64,000 bases of DNA, taken from positions 62,001 through 126,000 of the forward strand of contig JAQTZE010000003.1 in assembly GCA_028687935.1 (NCBI GenBank). The letters run 5' to 3'. A model generated the notes under the pieces. It ran no database searches. It was given only the letters and a program-made list of their open reading frames with translations, and had not been told where the DNA came from. The stretch comes from Sulfurimonas sp. GTDB taxonomy: Bacteria; Campylobacterota; Campylobacteria; Campylobacterales; Sulfurimonadaceae. Shown here piece after piece: positions 44,051 through 53,816 of the stretch; the first letter of the stretch is position 1; each line of letters begins with the position of its first letter. The position numbers and the translations under genes are program-made.

Positions 44051-45166
44051 ATGCAAATACTTCTGGCTATTTTTTATTTTTTCTATTTTGGTATTGTTGG
44101 AATATATATTATTTTCATGCCCAAAGTCCTTATGATGGTGGGCTACAGCGGAAGTGAAATAGGTATTATTTTCGCAGCTGCACCGCTTGTGCGTTTTTTG
44201 CTCCCCTTTGCGTTTACAAGAGGTTTAGAACTCAATTTTCAAAGATTTAATGTCGCTCTTGCGATTATGCTTACCAGTTCCATTGCATTTTACCTCCTTC
44301 TGCATAATTTTTGGGGACTTTTTTTCGCCAATATCATGCTCAGTGTCGGAATGAGTCTTATCCTTCCTTATGTCGAAGTCATCGCTCTTGAGGTGGTCAA
44401 AAAAGAGGGATATGGAAAAGTACGCCTTTATGGTTCAATAGGTTTCGTATTTGTGGCACTTTTGTTGGTCAAGTTTTTAAGTTCCGCAGAAATAGCACTC
44501 TATTATATGATGAGCTTTGTCTTTTTGACTGCAGTTTTAGCGTTTTTCATCGCAAAAGATGTGAATAAAAAAGCACTCAAAAAAGAGAAAATCCCCAACG
44601 ATATTACCTTTGTAGCCGACTACAAACTATGGATTGGACTTATTCTTATGCAGGTGAGTTTTGGTGCGTTTTATAACTTCTTTACCATCTATGAGACCGA
44701 TCACGGTATTACTCTGGATATGACTATCTACCTTTGGACTTTTGGTGTTTTGGTGGAGATTATGATGCTCTTTTTTCAAGGTCGCTTACTGCGTTTGAAC
44801 CTTGTGCTGCTTTTGCAAATCACCACCTTCTCGGCTGTAGTACGATGGTTTTTGGTCTATCTTTATCCCACAGATCTTGCAATTCTCTTCTTTACTCAGT
44901 CGCTTCATGCCCTGAGTTTTGCTCTATTTTATTCGGCATCTATTAGCTATTTGCATCAGATTTATGCCAATAAAGTACTTGCTCAACAGTTTTTCTCAGG
45001 ACTGACCTATGGGCTAGGCGGCCTTATCGGAGCGCTGATTTTTGGCTATCTTTATGACTATTTTCCTCAGAGTATCTTTCTCGTCGCTGCGTTTGTAGCC
45101 TTGGCTGCGTTTATCTTTATCACTCTATGGAGCAGAGATGCCGCATCAAGGGATGAAATTGGGTAA
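44051..45166 (+). CDS. MFS transporter
   Basis: A 371-residue polytopic protein with about 12 hydrophobic helices. The early GYSGSEIGIIFAAAPLVRF and FGKVRLYGSIGF-type loop (GKVRLYGSIGFVFVA) match the phenylpropionate/nucleoside-permease branch of the major facilitator superfamily. The central loop is Lys-rich (NKKALKKEKIPND). The substrate is unknown. It is followed closely by the MscS gene. Confidence 0.82.
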   Translation: MQILLAIFYFFYFGIVGIYIIFMPKVLMMVGYSGSEIGIIFAAAPLVRFLLPFAFTRGLELNFQRFNVALAIMLTSSIAFYLLLHNFWGLFFANIMLSVGMSLILPYVEVIALEVVKKEGYGKVRLYGSIGFVFVALLLVKFLSSAEIALYYMMSFVFLTAVLAFFIAKDVNKKALKKEKIPNDITFVADYKLWIGLILMQVSFGAFYNFFTIYETDHGITLDMTIYLWTFGVLVEIMMLFFQGRLLRLNLVLLLQITTFSAVVRWFLVYLYPTDLAILFFTQSLHALSFALFYSASISYLHQIYANKVLAQQFFSGLTYGLGGLIGALIFGYLYDYFPQSIFLVAAFVALAAFIFITLWSRDAASRDEIG

Positions 45167-45187
45167 AATGCCATTTTTGGAGTAACT

Positions 45188-46093
45188 ATGAAAAACAGCA
45201 TATTTTTATTTTTTTTGGCGTCTATAGAGCTGTTCGCGCAAGAGATACTCGATTATACTTTTGTGACTATCGACAACAAAGCTATTACACTTATATTTAT
45301 CTTGCGTATCTTGATGATTTTGATTGTCGGTTTGACTATTGCATGGGTGTATAAATATAAGATTATCAACTCGACAAAAATGTCGGAGAAGATATCTATA
45401 GCAACACGGACTCTCCTTGGAAATCTTGGCTACTACTTTATAATATTTGTGACCTTCGCCATCACTTTAAACGCAGCGGGACTCAATCTCTCCTCTTTGG
45501 CAGTTGTCGCAGGAGCACTTTCTGTAGGTATAGGTTTTGGTCTGCAAAATATCGTCTCAAACTTTATTTCAGGGATTATCTTGATGTTTGAAAAGACTAT
45601 CACGGTAGGTGATTATGTAGAACTCGCAAGCGGTATCCGCGGAACAGTGCGTGAGATACGTCTGCGTGCGACTATAATCACAACAAACGAAGAGATAGAT
45701 ATCATCGTGCCAAACTCTGACTTTATCCAAAATAGTGTCACAAACCTTACCCTCAACAATGAAGTAACACGTCTGCGTGTCCCTTTTGGTGTGGCATACG
45801 GCACTACTGTCGCACAGGTACGAAGCGCAATTTTGGATGAGATCAGTGCTGATGAGAGCTTGCCTCATATAAAACGAGCAGAGTTTGCGCCAAAACTCTG
45901 GATGGTAGGAATGGGCCCAAGCAGTGTGGATTTTGAGCTTGTCCTCTGGGTAGAGGGTGAAAATACGAAAAAACTCCGAACCAACAACTCTATCTATTTG
46001 ATGAGAGTCTATGAACTTCTCTACAAACACGCTATCGCTATACCATTTCCACAAATGGATGTTCATTTAAAAGAGGTTCCCCTAAATGTATAA
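45188..46093 (+). CDS. MscS-family mechanosensitive channel
   Basis: A 301-residue channel. N-terminal signal-like helix, two further TM helices and pore-lining TM3 (AVVAGALSVGIGFGLQNIVSNF) precede the beta domain (VGDYVELASGIRGTVREI). The C-terminal alpha/beta domain ends IPFPQMDVHLK. It releases solutes on hypo-osmotic shock. The ATG follows TTTGGAG; the end overlaps the DUF389 gene by 8 bases. Confidence 0.9.
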   Translation: MKNSIFLFFLASIELFAQEILDYTFVTIDNKAITLIFILRILMILIVGLTIAWVYKYKIINSTKMSEKISIATRTLLGNLGYYFIIFVTFAITLNAAGLNLSSLAVVAGALSVGIGFGLQNIVSNFISGIILMFEKTITVGDYVELASGIRGTVREIRLRATIITTNEEIDIIVPNSDFIQNSVTNLTLNNEVTRLRVPFGVAYGTTVAQVRSAILDEISADESLPHIKRAEFAPKLWMVGMGPSSVDFELVLWVEGENTKKLRTNNSIYLMRVYELLYKHAIAIPFPQMDVHLKEVPLNV

Positions 46094-47993
46094 ACATGTC
46101 AAAATAATTGTCGATGAACTACAAAGCGATCCGCTTTTTGAAGGTTTAATTCCTTATATCAAAGAGCATTATGAGGCGCAGATAGAGATTCATTCACACT
46201 CTGAAATATTTGAAGTGATAGAGGGGAATACGCTTTTTTTGCTTTTTCTTTATGATGAAGAGATCAAGGTATTCTTTCACAATCATCTGAATAAAGGGCT
46301 CTCTCTCGCGATCCTTCCAAACACTCAAGCGCCAATTTCTATGAAAAATTACGGCATCTCTAAAGATCTTTTTGAGGCGGTAGATGATGCGTTTAATGTA
46401 GAGTTAATAAGTGAAGTAGATCTTTTACTCTGTAACGAGCATATCGCATTTAACCGTGTCAGTATTGGGGATATGCACGGGATGAATAGAGTTGATTTTG
46501 ATGAGAAAAATATTTTTGAGAAGATGTTTATATTTTTGAAAAATCTTACAGAGATAAAGTTCAAGCTCTACACACTCGAGACTTCAAGCGAACACAAAAT
46601 CCAAACAGCCGCTTCGGGAATAACTGTACTTGAGCACTCTCTCACAATGGAAAGATCCACGATTAGCGATACCCTCTCTATACATGATGGGAAACTTAAT
46701 GCATTTATCTTGGCGCCTACTTCCATTTTATCTTATATCGTCTATCTTGTATCTATCTTTGTAAGCCAGAGAATATCTCTGCACTCTTTACCAAAAAGTT
46801 TGGGTTTTATCAAATCATCAACACTTAAAATTACGGCTAACAGCCCGATAGAGTATATGTTGGACGGTTCTCTACTCTGCGCAAAAGAGGTGGATATTAT
46901 CGTGAAACCCGATGCTATCAAGGTACATCTTGGACGCACACTTATAGAACAGGTCAAGAAAGAACAAGAGCTAGTTGAAGAAAAAGATTTGATTAAACTC
47001 AGTACATTACCCGCAACGGAGATGAGTTCTGTGCTTGTAGATGGGAAGATTCCTCTGTTTAAAAAAGCGAGTGAAGAGGAGTTTAAAGAACTTTTCTTAT
47101 CACTCAAAGAGAGTGCGCGTTTTTCTTATGTCTATCTGACTCTTATGATACTCAGCACCCTCTTGGCTACGACGGGACTTTTTGCAAATTCTGCTCCGGT
47201 TATCATCGGTGCGATGATTTTGGCTCCGCTTATGGCACCTATCATCTCCTTGTCAATGGGTATCGTGCGTTCAGAAAAGACCCTTGTCAATAATAGTATT
47301 CGTTCGCTTATCATCGGTGTCTTTATGGCACTGCTTTTCTCTTGCGTTTATACGCTTATCATACCTCTTGAGCAGATTACCCAAGAGATGCAGGGCAGAG
47401 TACATCCAAATCTTCTTGACCTGCTCGTAGCGATCTTCTCAGGCATCGCTGGAGCCTATGCAAACTCTAAAGAGGAGGTTGCAAAATCTCTAGCAGGCGT
47501 TGCTATCGCCGTAGCGCTTGTGCCCCCTTTGAGTGTGACAGGAATCGGTATAGGGCTTGGTAACTGGGATGTGATCTATGGCTCTTTCTTGCTCTTTACA
47601 ACCAACCTTATTGGGATAACGCTCAGTGCCGCACTTACTTTTGTCGTACTGGGATATGCCCCAATATCACGAGGAAAAAAAGGACTTTACTATACAAGTG
47701 CACTGCTCGTAATCATCACCCTGCCTCTGCTCCTCTCTTTTTACAAAATGGTAGAGAAAAATAACTACATGAAAACGCTCAAAAGCGTGAAAATGATAAA
47801 GATTCATGATAAAGATGTGGAGCTTTTGATTCGTGATATTGAGATTCAAGAAGATGTGATTGTGGCAGATGTAGAGACGATTGCTTCGAATGCTCTGAGC
47901 AATGGAGATTTCACTGCAGTTAAAGAGAATTTGGAAAAACGATTGGATAAAAAGTTAGAACTAAAAATCAGCTCAAAGATTGTCGTGAAGTAG
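46086..47993 (+). CDS. DUF389 membrane protein fused to a lipid-kinase-like N-terminal domain
   Basis: A 635-residue protein of two parts. Residues about 1-280 resemble the diacylglycerol/sphingosine kinase fold (LSLAILPNTQAPISMKNYGI aligns with the usual ILPLGTxNDFA region, and later VDLLLCNEHIAFNRVSIGD), but the GGDGT motif is not seen. Residues about 330-580 are a DUF389 membrane domain (GANSKEE-VAKSLAGVAIAVALVPPL pattern). DUF389 proteins have no firmly established function. It is coupled to the MscS gene. Confidence 0.75.
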   Translation: MYKHVKIIVDELQSDPLFEGLIPYIKEHYEAQIEIHSHSEIFEVIEGNTLFLLFLYDEEIKVFFHNHLNKGLSLAILPNTQAPISMKNYGISKDLFEAVDDAFNVELISEVDLLLCNEHIAFNRVSIGDMHGMNRVDFDEKNIFEKMFIFLKNLTEIKFKLYTLETSSEHKIQTAASGITVLEHSLTMERSTISDTLSIHDGKLNAFILAPTSILSYIVYLVSIFVSQRISLHSLPKSLGFIKSSTLKITANSPIEYMLDGSLLCAKEVDIIVKPDAIKVHLGRTLIEQVKKEQELVEEKDLIKLSTLPATEMSSVLVDGKIPLFKKASEEEFKELFLSLKESARFSYVYLTLMILSTLLATTGLFANSAPVIIGAMILAPLMAPIISLSMGIVRSEKTLVNNSIRSLIIGVFMALLFSCVYTLIIPLEQITQEMQGRVHPNLLDLLVAIFSGIAGAYANSKEEVAKSLAGVAIAVALVPPLSVTGIGIGLGNWDVIYGSFLLFTTNLIGITLSAALTFVVLGYAPISRGKKGLYYTSALLVIITLPLLLSFYKMVEKNNYMKTLKSVKMIKIHDKDVELLIRDIEIQEDVIVADVETIASNALSNGDFTAVKENLEKRLDKKLELKISSKIVVK

Positions 47994-48557
47994 TTATCCG
48001 TGCCAGCTTCTTGCTGGTCCGACATCGACGTGGACAAAGCCTGATTTAGGATAGTAGCCAACGCCACCTGCGTTTAACGACTCTGCTATCTGTTTGATGC
48101 GTTTGAGCGGTATGCCAGAGATTTTGATATCAGCTGCTTGTCCAAGTGTATGATAACTATTTTTCGCTACCCCTTTTTTTGAGTGGGTGAGTTTTTTGTT
48201 TGTACCGAGTGAACGGTAGCCACATATGATAGTCATTGGTTCTTTGGAGTTAGAGAGTTTTTGTATGGAGTAGAGTGTATCTAAGAGCGCTACATCCATA
48301 TCGACCATATCACCTGATCTTCTGTCTGCCATGATCTTACTGATATCTAAGAGTGCTTTTTCACTATATTTTCCGTTTTTGTAATAGGTAACGCTGAGGT
48401 GTTTTCTTGTATTGATATTAAAAAGTTTCAGACTCTTTGTAGTAGGTGCTTTTGTTTGAGCAAAAAGGGATTTTGGCACTATGAGAGAGCCTAAACATAA
48501 GGCACATGAACTCTTTAAAAAATCTCTTCTGCTTATTATTCCTGCTTTGCTATTCAC
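47994..48557 (-). CDS. Tat-exported DUF882 (YcbK-like) peptidase-fold protein, GTG start
   Basis: A 187-residue protein with a twin-arginine signal (SRRDFLKSSCALCLG). The mature part is a DUF882/M15 peptidase-like domain: metal ligands His and Asp in SYHTLGQAADI and His in FVHVDVGP. It is in tandem with a YcbB-type L,D-transpeptidase, like ycbK/ycbB in E. coli, so a role in peptidoglycan trimming is likely. GTG at 48557 follows AAAAGGAAC. Its stop abuts the stop of the convergent DUF389 gene. Confidence 0.87.
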   Translation of the reverse strand: MNSKAGIISRRDFLKSSCALCLGSLIVPKSLFAQTKAPTTKSLKLFNINTRKHLSVTYYKNGKYSEKALLDISKIMADRRSGDMVDMDVALLDTLYSIQKLSNSKEPMTIICGYRSLGTNKKLTHSKKGVAKNSYHTLGQAADIKISGIPLKRIKQIAESLNAGGVGYYPKSGFVHVDVGPARSWHG

Positions 48558-48576
48558 AATTAGTTCCTTTTATCCA

Positions 48577-50343
48577 TTAGAGCATACTATGACCATCTTT
48601 TATGGCGAGTAGATGACGTGCATCATAGCCATAAACATCATCATAAAAATAGACTCTGTTTTTTGCGTCAACCTCCGCTGTCATGTATCGAATGACAACT
48701 GGAAGCTTCTTTTTGAGCTGCAATACCTTATCCTGAGAGAGCTCTTTTATAGTCTCTTGTACAATTATATTATCTTTTTTTTCTAAAAGATAACTTAAAA
48801 GTTTCATCGGTTCTTTCAATCGAACGCAACCAGAACTTAATGCTCGATAGTTGTTTTGAAATAAATAGGGTTGATTTGTATCATGCATATAGACGGAATA
48901 TTTGTTGTTAAAGATAAACTTTACAACTCCAAGAGGATTGGCTGTGCCACTATCTGCTTTAAAGGTGAATGGAATATGTTCTCTATCAGCATATTCACTC
49001 CAGTTTACATCATCGGGATTGACATCTGTTATTCCATCATCGCTTGTGTTATAAATTTTCATATTATGGCTTGAAAGATATTCCCCCATATTATCCTTGG
49101 CCAAGATATCTTCTTTTACAATAGTTTGTGGTGCAGTCCATGAGGGATTTAAGACAGCATAAGAGAGTTTGCTATTGAGTATTGGCGTTGGTCTCTCTTT
49201 CTTTCCTACAATGATTTTCATCGAAATGACTTCATTACCTTGTTCAAATACTTGCATTGTAAAAGAGGGAATATTGATGCTGATATATCCAGCGGCTTTT
49301 TCCATACCAGTATTGAGCCATCGGAATCTTTCGAGATTTAAGATAATTTTTTGAACGATTTTGGATGATGGAATATTTAAAGCAGTAATCGTTTTATTTC
49401 CAATGATTCCATCCGTATCTAAACCGTAGCGCCCCTGAAATGTTTTGATGGCTTCAATGAGCTCTTCTTCATTATAGAACGTGTTTTCTGGCGATCTGAT
49501 CTCTTTGAGATCACCTGTGATATAGAGCCGCATCTTTATCAGCCCAAGTCTCTCATCGCTTTGGTTGAGACGAATCGTAGGCCCATAAGGAACACTCTCC
49601 CATCCACCTCTTGTATTGAGATCTCTGTAAAACTTCAGCGATGTTACCAAACGATCATACTCAGAAAAATCAGGACGCAAGGCTACAAGGGAAGAAGCTA
49701 TAGTGTTTTGTTTGAGGTTGCTCATAAGATATTTTGGAGTGTTTAAGAGTGTTTTATTCGTTTTATCCCACTCGAATTTTTTTTCTGTATCCTCATCATT
49801 GTCTTCTTCTATTTTGAGTGACTGGAAGATTTTCCAGTCTGTAAATCCATAATAAAGTTCTTTTGCCAGAGAGAGATAAGCATCTGTGAGTAGAAAGTCT
49901 AGACGGATATAAGTCTCATATTTTTCATTCTCACTCACAAAGCTAGCGAGTTCGATTTTTTGAACATAGTTAAGTATCATTTTGTGATGATATCGCTGCG
50001 GATTGAAGCCTTGATCATAAGAGTGTTCGACCGAATCTATAAGCTCATATGCCTGTTGGCTAAGGGTGAGAGAAGGATCAAACCAGGCAAGAAAATTCTC
50101 ATCTTTACAATAATTCGTATAAAATAGTTTTGATTCTGTAGTGCTTTGGAGTCCTAAAAAAAGAGGATTTTTTTTCACTTCTTTAAAGCGCTTGCAGAGA
50201 AGCAAATCAGGCTTGAGCGGAAAGTGTGGCTCTTGCGAAAGAGTGGTGTTTTGTGTCAAATCAGGCGTAAAGGCACTCGGAAGCTCAATATCTGCAAGGA
50301 GAAGCTTGATGGAGAGAAAGAATAAAAGTATAAATTTTAACAT
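48577..50343 (-). CDS. L,D-transpeptidase, YcbB/LdtD type
   Basis: A 588-residue exported enzyme forming 3-3 peptidoglycan cross-links. A signal peptide (FILLFFLSIKLLLA) is followed by a helical scaffold, a peptidoglycan-binding domain (IKTFQGRYGLDTDGIIGNKT) and the YkuD catalytic domain with SVYMHD, then SSGCVRLKEP carrying the nucleophilic Cys. Length matches E. coli LdtD (about 600). It has no ATG-proximal GGAGG, but the signal peptide supports the start. AAACGCA words are absent. Confidence 0.9.
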   Translation of the reverse strand: MLKFILLFFLSIKLLLADIELPSAFTPDLTQNTTLSQEPHFPLKPDLLLCKRFKEVKKNPLFLGLQSTTESKLFYTNYCKDENFLAWFDPSLTLSQQAYELIDSVEHSYDQGFNPQRYHHKMILNYVQKIELASFVSENEKYETYIRLDFLLTDAYLSLAKELYYGFTDWKIFQSLKIEEDNDEDTEKKFEWDKTNKTLLNTPKYLMSNLKQNTIASSLVALRPDFSEYDRLVTSLKFYRDLNTRGGWESVPYGPTIRLNQSDERLGLIKMRLYITGDLKEIRSPENTFYNEEELIEAIKTFQGRYGLDTDGIIGNKTITALNIPSSKIVQKIILNLERFRWLNTGMEKAAGYISINIPSFTMQVFEQGNEVISMKIIVGKKERPTPILNSKLSYAVLNPSWTAPQTIVKEDILAKDNMGEYLSSHNMKIYNTSDDGITDVNPDDVNWSEYADREHIPFTFKADSGTANPLGVVKFIFNNKYSVYMHDTNQPYLFQNNYRALSSGCVRLKEPMKLLSYLLEKKDNIIVQETIKELSQDKVLQLKKKLPVVIRYMTAEVDAKNRVYFYDDVYGYDARHLLAIKDGHSML

Positions 50344-50477
50344 AAGAGAAACTTCTTTTTTTGTAATTAATAATAAAAAACAATTGTAGTGTATTGGTAC
50401 TTCTTGAGAGCTTAATTTGTATAATAAAAAATAATAGAAGAGAAAACTTTTAGAGATACAAGGAGAATCAGAAGGAT

Positions 50478-50497
50478 CGAAGCACCGAAATGCTTCG
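50478..50497 (-). terminator. Hairpin downstream of the DUF481 gene
   Basis: CGAAGCA and TGCTTCG are 7-base arms with a 6-base loop, just past the stop of the minus-strand DUF481 gene. No long T-run follows, so it is a weak terminator candidate. The remainder of 50344-50514 holds no gene. Confidence 0.45.
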
Positions 50498-50514
50498 GAA
50501 TTTATGGATTATTT

Positions 50515-51297
50515 TTAGTAATCCATAATCAGATTGGCAGTAAGTGTCGTATCTGATTTCTCTTTGTCTCCTGGAAGGTTTACGTAATCAATTTTATAGC
50601 TCATGCCTGCTGAAAATAGTGTAGAGAGTTTCGTTGAGAGACCTGTTTTAGAGTAAACAAAGAAGTTACTTTGATCTTTGAATGAACTTCTATAGCTGAG
50701 CTCTTGGCCAAATTTGAGATTTTCTAAAAGTTGTCTTTCATAGACACCCTTGAGTCTGTATGCCGCGTATGATTCAGTATAACTTGGATCATATGTCACT
50801 GTTGCTATATCATCTGCGTTTGGATATTTGATAATATCTCCAGCTGCGTCATAGTTTACTCTTGCAATAGAATCTTTTGCATAGAGTAAGTTTCCGTCTA
50901 CTGTAAGTTTATGAATATCATCTTTGAAAACAAGGTATTTCGCACCTGGTCCAGTATAGATTTGGTAGTCAAAACGCGAGAATTTATCGTCTTTATACCC
51001 TGCAAGATAGTTGAAGTCAAGTCTATCTGTAAGTGCATAATCGTAGTTGAGTTCTGCAACAAATTTATTTTTCGACTCTACGCCGTTATTTTCTGCATAT
51101 TGGCCGTCGATAGAAGCTGTAAATGCATGTTTGCCCAAGTTTTTTTCCGCTTTTCCGTCTAGGTTGAGCGTAGTGGTATCTGTATTTCCACTTGTTTTGT
51201 TAAATCCAAGTTCTGAGTGGCTGATAAATGTGTCACTTTGTTCTGCAGCCATCAAAAATGATGCTGTAGCCAAAGAGAGTAGTAGTAATTTTTTCAT
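50515..51297 (-). CDS. DUF481 outer membrane protein (YdiY-like)
   Basis: A 260-residue exported protein. A signal peptide (LLLSLATASFLMAAEQ) is followed by DUF481 strands: HSELGFNKTSGNTDTTTLNL, LNYDYALTDRLDFNYLAGYK and FLxQELSYRSSF patterns, ending LIMDY with an aromatic. E. coli YdiY is acid-induced; the role here is unknown. AAAGGAAAAC precedes the ATG. Confidence 0.82.
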   Translation of the reverse strand: MKKLLLLSLATASFLMAAEQSDTFISHSELGFNKTSGNTDTTTLNLDGKAEKNLGKHAFTASIDGQYAENNGVESKNKFVAELNYDYALTDRLDFNYLAGYKDDKFSRFDYQIYTGPGAKYLVFKDDIHKLTVDGNLLYAKDSIARVNYDAAGDIIKYPNADDIATVTYDPSYTESYAAYRLKGVYERQLLENLKFGQELSYRSSFKDQSNFFVYSKTGLSTKLSTLFSAGMSYKIDYVNLPGDKEKSDTTLTANLIMDY

Positions 51298-51315
51298 TGT
51301 TTTCCTTTGTAAGTT

Positions 51316-52170
51316 TTATTGTTTTTGATGAACATCCATTTGAGGATAGGGGATAGATATCCCTCTCTCATCAAAGGTCAGTTTTACTTTTTCTGTGACA
51401 CTGAAATAGACATCCCAATAATCATCCGTCTTCACCCAAGAGCGTACAGTGAAGTTGACGCTGCTATCTGCAAGCGCACTTACTGCGACAAAAGGTGCAG
51501 GATCTTGCAGGACTCTTTCATCGGCTGTGATAATCTCCATAAGTGTTTCTTTCGCGAGTTTGAGATCATCTCCATACCCTATGCCAAAAGTAAGATCAAC
51601 ACGACGTTGCCCTTGGCTGGAGAAGTTAGTAATATTTCCACTGATAATAGCAGAGTTTGGAATAATGATAGCTCTGTTATCCGCAGGTGTTATGATGGTG
51701 GAGAAGAGGTTGATATTGCTGACTTTTCCCGTTGCTCCTGCTGCTTCGATGACGTCACCGACTTGAAAAGGACGAAAAACTATGATGAGAACAGCAGCTC
51801 CAATATTTGCAAGTGTCCCTTGAAGTGCAAGACCAACAGCTAAAGAAGCCGCACCTAAAACAGCTATAAAAGAGGTAGTATTGACACCCAAAGCATTCAG
51901 TGAAGCCATGATAACCATCAGCAAAAGAAGGAAATAGACAAGGCTTGAGCCAAATTCTAAAAGTGTTTGGTCAACTTTTGCTTTATGCATAAATGCACGA
52001 ATGATTTTGACTATCTTTTTGACAATCCATTTTCCAATGATGAAGATGAGAAGAGCACCTAAAAGTTTAAGTCCATACTCACTTGCATAGTCCATTGCGA
52101 CTTGGGTGTATTTGTTTACAGTCGTCGTAGCAACTTGTGCGACTTCTTGCGTTTGGGCTATTGCATCCAT
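51316..52170 (-). CDS. mscS: Small-conductance mechanosensitive channel, MscS family
   Basis: A 284-residue MscS, close in length to E. coli MscS (286). The pore helix is LGAASLAVGLALQGTLANIGAAVLI, the beta domain VGDVIEAAGATGKVSNINLF, and the end ISIPYPQMDVHQ. The start at 52170 is preferred over 52176 because AAGGA sits 5-6 bases before it. A TATAAT (52197-52192) gives a short leader. Confidence 0.93.
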   Translation of the reverse strand: MDAIAQTQEVAQVATTTVNKYTQVAMDYASEYGLKLLGALLIFIIGKWIVKKIVKIIRAFMHKAKVDQTLLEFGSSLVYFLLLLMVIMASLNALGVNTTSFIAVLGAASLAVGLALQGTLANIGAAVLIIVFRPFQVGDVIEAAGATGKVSNINLFSTIITPADNRAIIIPNSAIISGNITNFSSQGQRRVDLTFGIGYGDDLKLAKETLMEIITADERVLQDPAPFVAVSALADSSVNFTVRSWVKTDDYWDVYFSVTEKVKLTFDERGISIPYPQMDVHQKQ

Positions 52171-52224
52171 AGGCATCCTTTTTTTGGCGGAATTATAGCA
52201 GTAAATCGTAACAAGATGAAGTGC

Positions 52225-52551
52225 TTAGACGCGTTTTAAGTTGTAAAGGGTGTCGAGATATCTGCTAATGGTGTGATAGGTATTTGTATGCTCTGAGTTG
52301 ATTTTATAAAGTAGCGGTCTATATTTGAGATAGTTTTTCCATGCGCGTTTGCTTGGCTCTTCGCGAGAGCGTTTGATAAGCTCAAAAGAGACAGAAGCAT
52401 TGATAAAACCTTTGAGCAGATCCATCTCAGGATCTTTTTCAAAACGGCGAGGAAACCAGAGCGCTTCAAGGGCTTCATGTGCGTCGTAATAGCGTTTCTC
52501 TTCAAGACAGAGCATAAATTCTTCGAGGCATTTTGCATGTTCAGAGTGCAT
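52225..52551 (-). CDS. DUF309 family protein
   Basis: A 108-residue helical protein with the DUF309 signature (YYDAHEALEALWFP, then LLKGFINASVSFELIKRSR). No function is established for the family. It overlaps the rhodanese-like gene by 11 bases, so both are translated from one message. Confidence 0.82.
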   Translation of the reverse strand: MHSEHAKCLEEFMLCLEEKRYYDAHEALEALWFPRRFEKDPEMDLLKGFINASVSFELIKRSREEPSKRAWKNYLKYRPLLYKINSEHTNTYHTISRYLDTLYNLKRV

Positions 52552-52861
52552 CTTCGTCCAATAACATCATATTTTTTCTCCAGTAACCCCTCCCGCCTTT
52601 GAGCGAGATGCAGTGCATTGTTGGAAATTTCTCTTTGTACTCTCTGAGTCTATCAAGTGTGGCTTTGCCGCTATCGCAGTAAAAGACGAAAACACTCCCA
52701 TCGGGATAGTTTTTCAGTTCATGTGGGTTGTAGGTTGTTGAATTTGCTTTTTCGATGGGAGAGAGGATAGTATCGATAAGGACGACTTTCACACCCTCTT
52801 TTTCTAGCTTGGCTTTATGCTGTAAATACTCTTTTTGTGTCCATTCGTTTGGATACTGCAT
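52541..52861 (-). CDS. Rhodanese-like domain protein
   Basis: A 106-residue single-domain protein. The active-site loop VFYCDSGKAT places a Cys after the central strand as in rhodaneses, and GGRGYWRKNM fits the family's end. Rhodaneses move sulfur from thiosulfate or persulfide. The N-terminal strand VKVVLIDTILS is typical, but the protein is short and the acceptor unknown. AGAAGGT precedes the ATG. Confidence 0.7.
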   Translation of the reverse strand: MQYPNEWTQKEYLQHKAKLEKEGVKVVLIDTILSPIEKANSTTYNPHELKNYPDGSVFVFYCDSGKATLDRLREYKEKFPTMHCISLKGGRGYWRKNMMLLDEDAL

Positions 52862-52923
52862 TGTGAGACCTTCTGTATATTTGTAAAATTATAGGAAAAA
52901 ATTTTGAGTGTAAATTGAAGTGT

Positions 52924-52958
52924 GCTCTTTAGAGCAAAAGATGAAGCTTTTAGGCTTC
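52924..52958 (-). terminator. Two adjacent hairpins between the OMP and rhodanese genes
   Basis: GCTCTTTAGAGC (52924-52935) and GAAGCttttagGCTTC (52943-52958) can each fold. On the minus strand they follow the stop of the zinc operon's last gene, with ATCTTTT after the second, so they may end that operon. Confidence 0.5.
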
Positions 52959-52967
52959 TCTTTTTCT

Positions 52968-53816
52968 CTAAAACTTGTAGTTGAGGATAAGCTTGAGGTT
53001 CTCTACTTCTACGTTTTTGTTGTGGTAGGGGATCTCCTCAGCTCTTTGGAAAACATACTGCACACGTGCTATCCATGATGGTGTAAATGATTTTCCAAAA
53101 CCTACAGCATAGGTTCTATCAAACTCCATAGCGTGGTGTTGGAGTTTAAATCCATCATCCATTATCGCAAAGAGTCTTTTGCCATAATATGCAGCGGCTC
53201 CAAGATGGTAGCTTTCGTAGTGACCATGAAACTTCAGACCAGAGGAGATATAATCCTCATCTGCGTTTTTACTCAGAGGATTTGTTTCATAATCTTTGAG
53301 ATGTATGATATGCGTGATACTTGTAAACTTCATCTTGATATCATCAAGCTGCGTTTTATAGTCAAATTTTATATCACTTTGGTAGACATCAAAATCTTTA
53401 TAGTCTGTGTAAAACTGCGTGAAGTTTGCAGAGAGTTTTGGCGTGATATCGTAGCCAAGACCAGCTCCATAGGACTGCCCATGTGCTGTTGGTACTATAT
53501 TGTCATGGAGGACATTGATATAGTTAATATTTGCATGTAGGCCATTTTTGAAGTCGTAACCGTAACGCAAGAAAAGTTTATCAACATGTAAGTCATCTTT
53601 GAGGGGAGGTTGAAAAGTGTTGGTATCGGTATGTTCATAGACAAATCTGTACTCAGAATTATCCACATGGATATCGCCGCCAAAGCCCAGAACACTTCCG
53701 TCAGTTTTTTGTTTTGAATTTTTAAATTCTAAATTTTCATAATATGTTGTAATACTTGAGTGTATCGGCTCAGCAAAGGCATAGCTTGTCAAACAAAGAA
53801 AGAGAAGAAATCTCAT
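52968..53816 (-). CDS. Outer membrane beta-barrel protein at the end of the zinc operon
   Basis: A 282-residue exported protein. The signal peptide (FLLFLCLTSYAFA) is followed by repeated amphipathic strands with aromatic ends, finishing LKLILNYKF as a barrel would. It contains several His (HVDNSEY, HYESYHLG, LQHHAME). It overlaps the ZnuB-like gene (ATGA), so it belongs to the metal-uptake operon; a role as an outer membrane metal channel is inferred. Confidence 0.75.
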   Translation of the reverse strand: MRFLLFLCLTSYAFAEPIHSSITTYYENLEFKNSKQKTDGSVLGFGGDIHVDNSEYRFVYEHTDTNTFQPPLKDDLHVDKLFLRYGYDFKNGLHANINYINVLHDNIVPTAHGQSYGAGLGYDITPKLSANFTQFYTDYKDFDVYQSDIKFDYKTQLDDIKMKFTSITHIIHLKDYETNPLSKNADEDYISSGLKFHGHYESYHLGAAAYYGKRLFAIMDDGFKLQHHAMEFDRTYAVGFGKSFTPSWIARVQYVFQRAEEIPYHNKNVEVENLKLILNYKF

